Assembly (NCBI RefSeq): GCF_004298475.1
Contig: NZ_SCRP01000032.1
Span: 124,001-188,000 of the forward strand
Source: Paraburkholderia sp.
GTDB lineage: Bacteria; Pseudomonadota; Gammaproteobacteria; Burkholderiales; Burkholderiaceae
DNA length: 64,000 nt
Reading direction: 5' to 3'
Shown here: positions 58,692 to 64,000 of the stretch, piece by piece
Layout: each line of letters opens with the position of its first letter
Position numbering within the stretch: the stretch's first letter is position 1
Made by a program: the position numbers and the translations under genes
Notes under the pieces: generated by a model
The model's input: only the letters and a program-made list of their open reading frames with translations
Told to the model about the DNA's origin: nothing
Database searches by the model: none

Positions 58692-60704
58692 ATGACCACG
58701 AATATCTTTTCGATCGGCTTGAGCGGTTTGCAGGCGGCCCAGATCGGCATCGCGACGTCGAGCGAGAACATCAGCAACTCGGCGACCGCCGGCTATAACG
58801 TCGAACGGCCGGACTATGCCGAGTCGAATGGCCAGAACCTGGGTTCGGGTTATGTCGGCAACGGCGTCACCACCCAGTCGGTGGAGCGCGCCTACAGCCA
58901 GTACCTCACGACGCAGCTGAACAACGCGCAGGCCACCAGCAGCTCGATCACGGCTTCGTACACGCTCGCGCAGCAGCTTTCGAATCTCGTCGGCAGCCCG
59001 ACTTCGGGCATCGCCGCGTCGATCACGTCGTTTTTCTCGGGACTTCAGAACGTCGCGAACTCGCCGAACGACAGCGCGGCGCGTCAGACCGCGCTCTCCG
59101 ATGCGCAGACGCTCGCCGACCAGATCAACTCCGCGGGCCAGCAGTACAGCCAGATGCGCCAGAGCGTGAATACGCAGCTCTCGGAAGCGGTCACGCAGAT
59201 CAACACCTACTCGAAGCAGATCGCGGACCTCAACACGCAGATCACGACCGCGAGCGCGACGGGCCAGCCGCCGAACCAGTTGCTGGACCAGCGCGACCTG
59301 GCCGTGGCGAACCTCTCGAAGGTGGTCGGCGTGTCGGTGGTGCAGAGCAGCGGCAGCTACAGCGTGTTTCTCGGCAACGGCCAGCCGCTCGTGGTGAGCG
59401 CCCAGAACTACAGCCTCACGGCGCAGCCCTCCAACAGCAACGGCGCCGAACTGAGCGTGGCCTGGGCCGGCGGCGCGGGATCGGCCACCACGCCGCAGCC
59501 GCTCACGTCCGCCGCGCTGCAGGGCGGCACGCTCGGCGGTCTCGTCTCGTTCGTCACGCAGACGCTCGATCCGGGCGAAGCGAAGCTCGGTGCGATTGCA
59601 ACCAGTTTCGCGGGGCAGGTCAATGCGCAGAACGCGCTCGGCCTGAACCTCGGCGGCACCGCCGGCATTGCGCTTTTCAACGTGAACCCGGCGCTCGTCA
59701 CCGGCCACGCGACCAACACCGGCAACGGCGTGGTGACGGCGGCGCTCACCAACGCATCGCAGCCGTCCACGGACACCTTCACGCTGGGCTACAGCACGGC
59801 CTCGGGCACGGGCACGTACACGCTCACCGACACGACGACGAACCAGACCTGGACGACCACGACCGCGCCGAGCACGATCACGCCGTTCGCACCGGCGGGC
59901 AGCGGTCTGAGCCTCACGTCGACGGGCACGATGAACAGCGGCGACGCCTACACGATCCAGCCGACCGGCAACGCGCTCGACAGCTTCTCGCTCGCGACGA
60001 CCGATCCTGCGGCGATTGCGGCGACGGCGCCCGTGCTGGTGTCGGCGAGCGTGGGCAACACCGGCTCGGGGAGCGTCACGGGCGGCACGGTCACGGCGGG
60101 CTATACGGTGCCCGCGACGCCGTTCAAGCTCACCTACAACGCCGCCACGGGCACGCTCACGGGCTTCGCCACCGGCACGACGATCACGTATTCGACGCCG
60201 GGCTCGACGACGACGACCTCGGTGACGATCAACCCGCCCGGCGTGACGGGCGTGCCGTACGCGCCGGCCACCGGCAACGCGTACACGATCACCGATCCGA
60301 CCGACGGCGTGACCAACGTGAGCTTCACGATGACGGGCACGCCCGCCAACAACGACAAGTTCACGATCGCGGCGAACCCCGGCGGCGCGCAGGACGGCCG
60401 CAATGCGCTGCTGCTCTCGAACCTCGCGTCCAGCACGACGTTCAACGGCTCGGCCACGCTCACGAGCGCTTACGCGAACTACGTGAATTCGATCGGCAAT
60501 ACGGCGACGCTGCTCCAGGCGAACAGCACGTCGCAGCAATCGCTCGTTTCGCAGATCACCTCGCAGCAGCAGTCCGTGCAGGGGGTGAACATGGACGAAG
60601 AGGCCGCGAAGCTGCTTCAGTACCAGCAGCTCTACCAGGCCAACAGCAAGGTCATCCAGACCGCGGCTTCGCTCTTCCAGACCCTGATCGGCATCATCCA
60701 GTAA
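58692..60704 (+). CDS. flgK: Hook-filament junction protein FlgK (HAP1)
   Basis: This 670-residue protein has the N-terminus NIFSIGLSGLQAAQIGIATSSENISNSATAGYNVE and the C-terminus SLVSQITSQQQSVQGVNMDEEAAKLLQYQQLYQANSKVIQTAASLFQTLIGII. The central part is Thr/Gly/Ser-rich and longer than the approximately 550-residue enterobacterial form. GGAGG precedes the ATG. FlgN is its chaperone. Confidence 0.97.
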   Translation: MTTNIFSIGLSGLQAAQIGIATSSENISNSATAGYNVERPDYAESNGQNLGSGYVGNGVTTQSVERAYSQYLTTQLNNAQATSSSITASYTLAQQLSNLVGSPTSGIAASITSFFSGLQNVANSPNDSAARQTALSDAQTLADQINSAGQQYSQMRQSVNTQLSEAVTQINTYSKQIADLNTQITTASATGQPPNQLLDQRDLAVANLSKVVGVSVVQSSGSYSVFLGNGQPLVVSAQNYSLTAQPSNSNGAELSVAWAGGAGSATTPQPLTSAALQGGTLGGLVSFVTQTLDPGEAKLGAIATSFAGQVNAQNALGLNLGGTAGIALFNVNPALVTGHATNTGNGVVTAALTNASQPSTDTFTLGYSTASGTGTYTLTDTTTNQTWTTTTAPSTITPFAPAGSGLSLTSTGTMNSGDAYTIQPTGNALDSFSLATTDPAAIAATAPVLVSASVGNTGSGSVTGGTVTAGYTVPATPFKLTYNAATGTLTGFATGTTITYSTPGSTTTTSVTINPPGVTGVPYAPATGNAYTITDPTDGVTNVSFTMTGTPANNDKFTIAANPGGAQDGRNALLLSNLASSTTFNGSATLTSAYANYVNSIGNTATLLQANSTSQQSLVSQITSQQQSVQGVNMDEEAAKLLQYQQLYQANSKVIQTAASLFQTLIGIIQ

Positions 60705-60715
60705 GGCGCTGACCC

Positions 60716-61984
60716 ATGCGTATCGCAACTTCCGAGTTTTACTCCACGAGCCTCGCGACGATGGAGAACCAGCAGTCCCAGCTTCTGCAGATCGAGCAGC
60801 AGGTTTCGTCGGGCGTGGCGATCTCGAACCCCGCCGACAACCCGCTCGGCGCAGCCCAGGCCGTGCACCTCTCGTCCACGAGCGCGACGCTCACGCAGTA
60901 CGCGTCGAACCAGAGCACGGCGCTCACGTCGCTGCAGATCGAGGGCACCGCCCTCACCAGCATCACGACCACGCTGCAGGGCATCAATTCGATCGCTTCG
61001 GAAGCACTCGGCGGCGCGTTGAACGATACGAACCGCGCAGCGCTCGCCAAGCAGATGGAGGGCTACCGCAACGAGCTGCTCTCGTACGCCAACGCCAACG
61101 ACGGCCAGGGCAACATGCTGTTCGCGGGCTTCCAGAAGACGTCGCAGGTGTTCACCGACACGGCCGGCAAGGGCGCCCAGTACAACGGCGATTCGGGCCA
61201 GCGCGTGATTCAGGTGAACGATACGCGGCAGATCGCGGTGGGCGACTCGGGCAGCTCGGTGTTCATGAGCGTGCAGCCGCTGGGTTCGCAGCAAGTCCCG
61301 GCGGGCAGCTCGACCAACATCGGCACGGGCGTGATCGGCGCGGTCACGGTGACCGATCCGACCGCGGCCACGAACAACGACAGCTATTCGATCGCGTTTG
61401 CGAACGACCCCGTCACGAACGCCCTGAACTACACCGTGACCGACAACAGCGCCGTTCCGCCGACGACCACGGCGGCGAAGCCGTACACGGACGGTGCGGC
61501 GATCTCGCTCGGCACCGGCATGAACGTGACCATCTCGGGCACGCCTTCGGGTGTCGTCACTCCGCCCGCCACCACGGGCGATTCGTTCACCGTGACGCCG
61601 GCCACGGCCGCCGCCAACACCAACGTGTTCACCACGATCGACAACATGATCGCGGCGCTGAACCAGCCGTCGCAGGACAACGCCACGGCCACGGCCACGT
61701 ACACCAACGCGATGACGACCGGCATGGCCGCGCTCAGCAATTCGCTGTCGAACGTGATCACGATTCAGGCTTCGGTGGGCGGACGCGAACAGGAACTGCA
61801 GGCGCTGCAGACCGTCACGTCGAACAACGCGCTGCAGACCACGACGAACCTCCAGACCCTCATGAGCACGGACATGACGGCGGCGATCAGTCAGTACACG
61901 CAGGTCCAGAGCGCGCTCTCGGCGTCGCAGAAGACGTTCGCGCAGACCCAGCAGCTTTCGCTGTTCCAGTACATCAATCCCTGA
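60716..61984 (+). CDS. flgL: Hook-filament junction protein FlgL (HAP3)
   Basis: This 422-residue flagellin-like protein has the N-terminus RIATSEFYSTSLATMENQQSQLLQIEQQVSSGV and SNPADNPLGAAQAVHLSS, and the C-terminus LMSTDMTAAISQYTQVQSALSASQKTFAQTQQLSLFQYI. It follows flgK by 11 bases under the same promoter and is convergent with fliR. Confidence 0.97.
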   Translation: MRIATSEFYSTSLATMENQQSQLLQIEQQVSSGVAISNPADNPLGAAQAVHLSSTSATLTQYASNQSTALTSLQIEGTALTSITTTLQGINSIASEALGGALNDTNRAALAKQMEGYRNELLSYANANDGQGNMLFAGFQKTSQVFTDTAGKGAQYNGDSGQRVIQVNDTRQIAVGDSGSSVFMSVQPLGSQQVPAGSSTNIGTGVIGAVTVTDPTAATNNDSYSIAFANDPVTNALNYTVTDNSAVPPTTTAAKPYTDGAAISLGTGMNVTISGTPSGVVTPPATTGDSFTVTPATAAANTNVFTTIDNMIAALNQPSQDNATATATYTNAMTTGMAALSNSLSNVITIQASVGGREQELQALQTVTSNNALQTTTNLQTLMSTDMTAAISQYTQVQSALSASQKTFAQTQQLSLFQYINP

Positions 61985-62039
61985 TCTTTGGGTGGGCGCG
62001 GCGCGTGCGGCATGCGCGCGCGGCGACGACCGCGGCGGC

Positions 62040-62070
62040 GACCGCTGGACGACCGCTGGACGACCGCTGC
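62040..62070. repeat. 11-bp tandem repeat between flgL and fliR
   Basis: Two exact copies of GACCGCTGGAC and a third partial copy lie in the 92-base gap between the convergent stops. Confidence 0.8.
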
Positions 62071-62076
62071 GTGCGC

Positions 62077-62868
62077 TCAGCCAGCGGGCCGCAGCGCGGC
62101 GGCCACGCGGCCCATTTCGTCGAGGCCGCTGTCGAACAGGCGCGCGAAGAACGGAATCATGTTCGGCACCATCATGACGATCAGCAGCATGCCGGTCATC
62201 ATCGTGAGCGCGAAGCCGATCTGGAAAATACCGATCTGGGGTGCTGCGCGGTTCAGGATGCCGAGCGAGAGGTTGGTGATGAGGAGCGCGACCACGACCG
62301 GCAGCGCGAGCAGGAGGCCCGAGGCGAACACGACCGAACCCCAGTTCGCGAGAATGCGCCAGCCCGGCGCGCCGAGGATGTTGGCCGAAACGGGCACCGA
62401 CTCGAACGACGCGACGAGCGCCGCGAGCATCTGCAGATGGCCGTCGAGGATCAGGAACGTCAGCATCGCGAACATGTTGAGCAGGCTCGACAGCGCGGAC
62501 GTATTGGCGGAGGTCTGCGGATCGAAGAAGGTGGCGAAGCCGAGGCCCATGCCGAGCCCCATGATGTCGCCCGCCGCGGTCACGGCCGCGAACACCACCT
62601 GCATCGTGAAGCCGAGCGCGATGCCGATCAGGAACTGGTTCACGATGATCCACACGCCTTCGGCCGAGAAGACCGTCACGTGCGGCATCGCGCCGAGCGT
62701 GGGCGCGACGATCAGCGTGATGAAGCCCGCAAGGCCGATTTTCACGCGCGTTTGCAGCACGCGCTGGCCGAACACGGGCGCGACCGCGATGAGCGCGAGA
62801 ATGCGCGTGAACGGCCAGAGAAACGCGGTGAGCCAGCCGTTCAGCTGCGCATAGGTGACCGAGAACAT
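62077..62868 (-). CDS. fliR: Flagellar export gate protein FliR
   Basis: This 263-residue protein with about six membrane segments completes the FliP-FliQ-FliR entry gate. Typical stretches are WPFTRILALIAVAPVFGQRVLQTRVKIGLAGFITLIVAP and GLGFATFFDPQTSANTSALSSLLNMFAML. It lies 34 bases after fliQ. Confidence 0.96.
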   Translation of the reverse strand: MFSVTYAQLNGWLTAFLWPFTRILALIAVAPVFGQRVLQTRVKIGLAGFITLIVAPTLGAMPHVTVFSAEGVWIIVNQFLIGIALGFTMQVVFAAVTAAGDIMGLGMGLGFATFFDPQTSANTSALSSLLNMFAMLTFLILDGHLQMLAALVASFESVPVSANILGAPGWRILANWGSVVFASGLLLALPVVVALLITNLSLGILNRAAPQIGIFQIGFALTMMTGMLLIVMMVPNMIPFFARLFDSGLDEMGRVAAALRPAG

Positions 62869-62902
62869 CGCGCGAAAAACCCCGGGCGGCGGCGTGCGCC
62901 GC

Positions 62903-63172
62903 CTAGTTGGCGAGCGACGAAATGCTCGAGAACATGCGGTGCATGTAGTCGAGCATCGTCGTGAGCATCCACGGCCCGGCGATCACGAGCGTCACGAGAA
63001 TCGCGATGAGCTTCGGGATGAACGAGAGCGTGGATTCGTTGATCTGCGTGGCCGCCTGGAAAAGGCTCACCACGAGGCCCACCGTGAGCGACACGAGCAG
63101 GAGCGGCGCGGCCAGCATGATCGAGATGAGCATCGCCTCGTGGGCGAGCGTCATGACCGATTCGGGCGTCAC
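62903..63172 (-). CDS. fliQ: Flagellar export gate protein FliQ
   Basis: This 89-residue protein with two membrane helices starts at a GTG: TPESVMTLAHEAMLISIMLAAPLLLVSLTVGLVVSLFQAATQINESTLSFIPK. It is a subunit of the spiral export gate. It lies 12 bases after fliP and before fliR. Confidence 0.96.
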   Translation of the reverse strand: MTPESVMTLAHEAMLISIMLAAPLLLVSLTVGLVVSLFQAATQINESTLSFIPKLIAILVTLVIAGPWMLTTMLDYMHRMFSSISSLAN

Positions 63173-63184
63173 AGGCAGTCCTCC

Positions 63185-63943
63185 TTACACGAAACTCTGC
63201 GCGAGCGAGCCGAGCAGCAGTTGCCAGCCGTCGACGAGCACGAACAGCATCAGCTTGAACGGCAGCGATATGGTTGCGGGTGAAACCATCATCATCCCCA
63301 TCGACATCAGCACGCTCGCCACCACCATTTCGATGATCAGGAACGGGACGTAGATCGTAAAGCCGATCTGGAAGCCGGTTTTCAGCTCGCTGGTGACGAA
63401 CGCCGGCACGAGCAGCGTGAGCGGCACGTCTTCTGGGCCCTGCATCGGCGCGGCGTGCGAGATGCGCGCGAAGAGCGCGAGATCCGATTCGCGCGTCTGG
63501 CGCAGCATGAACGTCTTGAACGGCGCGACGCCGCGCGAAACCGCCTCGTCCATCGGCAGCGTACCGGCGGAGAAGGGCTTGTAGCCGTCGTTATACGCCT
63601 TGTCGAGCACCGGCGACATCACGAACAGCGTCAGAAAGAGCGCAAGGCCCACGAGCACCTGGTTGGGCGGCGTGGTGGTCGTGCCGAGCGCCTGGCGCAA
63701 CAGCGACAGCACGATGATGATGCGCGTGAAGCTCGTCATCATCAGCACCATCGCGGGCAGGAACGACAGCATCGTGAGCAGCAGCATCGTCTGCACGCTC
63801 AGCGAGTACGTCGTTCCGCCGTTCGGGCCGGGAGCCGAATTGAAGGCGGGCAGGCCGGCGGCCTGCGCGTGCGCGACATGCGGCAGCACGAGCGCCAGCG
63901 CGGCGGCGCCGAGGACCAGCGCGAACGGCAGGGCCGATTTCAC
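63185..63943 (-). CDS. fliP: Flagellar export gate protein FliP
   Basis: This 252-residue protein has a cleavable signal peptide ([18 protein letters not shown]) and the conserved [34 protein letters not shown] and [35 protein letters not shown] blocks. It forms the core of the export gate. The GTG at 63943 is the first start in the window; the frame stays open to the window edge, so an upstream start cannot be excluded. fliO should lie just beyond the edge. Confidence 0.94.
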   Translation of the reverse strand: MKSALPFALVLGAAALALVLPHVAHAQAAGLPAFNSAPGPNGGTTYSLSVQTMLLLTMLSFLPAMVLMMTSFTRIIIVLSLLRQALGTTTTPPNQVLVGLALFLTLFVMSPVLDKAYNDGYKPFSAGTLPMDEAVSRGVAPFKTFMLRQTRESDLALFARISHAAPMQGPEDVPLTLLVPAFVTSELKTGFQIGFTIYVPFLIIEMVVASVLMSMGMMMVSPATISLPFKLMLFVLVDGWQLLLGSLAQSFV

Positions 63944-64000
63944 GAACGATCCGGCGAATGAGTTGATGAACGACGGGCGGCGCGCACGGGTGGCCGTCTG

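Noticed and set aside
63940..64000. 3' end of fliO overlapping fliP
   Set aside because: A frame ending in TGA at 63942-63940 would overlap the fliP GTG, but the 19 visible codons are not recognisable and all three frames are open; it cannot be supported from this window.
1..64000. CRISPR arrays, tRNA or rRNA genes, insertion sequences, prophage genes
   Set aside because: No repeat-spacer pattern, cloverleaf, rRNA segment, transposase or phage protein was seen anywhere in the window.

Overview
The window is high-GC DNA with the gene content and order of a flagellar and chemotaxis locus from a betaproteobacterium of the Burkholderiaceae, most likely Burkholderia or Paraburkholderia in the broad sense. 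The evidence for this is the order motA-motB-response regulator-cheA-cheW-MCP-cheR-cheD-cheB-cheY-cheZ, then flhB-flhA, flhF-flhG-fliA, divergent flgNMA and flgBCDEFGHIJ, flgKL and fliPQR, together with a FlhDC master regulator and a small H-NS-like protein. All calls come from reading the sequence; no database search was run.

Region 1 (1-16.2 kb, all minus strand) is the filament and a probable flagellin-glycosylation island. fliC, fliD and fliT come first. They are followed by two TPR/O-GlcNAc-transferase-like (GT41) proteins. The second of these carries an extra C-terminal domain of about 286 residues, which is duplicated as a free-standing gene immediately downstream; the three genes are joined by 4-base stop/start overlaps. 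A repeat-containing gap follows, then pseB and pseC (nucleotide-sugar dehydratase and aminotransferase) and two methyltransferase genes, one fused to a glycosyltransferase-like half. This is the most unusual part of the window.

Region 2 (16.4-24.3 kb) is ordinary chromosomal filler: an aldo/keto reductase, rpsU, tag, a BadF-type kinase, a HAD phosphatase, a histidine phosphatase, aquaporin Z, an H-NS-like protein and a GT4 glycosyltransferase.

Region 3 (24.3-46.3 kb, plus strand) holds flhDC, a long motility/chemotaxis operon, flhBA and flhFG-fliA. A RelE-type toxin-antitoxin pair with its own operator sits between flhA and flhF, and a VapC/Phd-type pair sits just after fliA. Region 4 (46.9-64 kb) holds flgNMA (minus), flgB-flgJ, ycgR and flgKL (plus), and the export genes fliRQP (minus) running off the right edge.

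Regulation can be read from the DNA. Five promoter-like sites closely matching the sigma-28 (FliA) consensus lie upstream of fliC, motA, flgM, ycgR and flgK. They share a form close to T(A/C)AA(G/T)TTT-N11/12-GCCGNNAN, so filament, motor/chemotaxis, anti-sigma, brake and hook-filament-junction genes look like one late class. The flhDC upstream region has a perfect TATAAT box, a leader of about 280 nt and a strong 20-bp palindrome.
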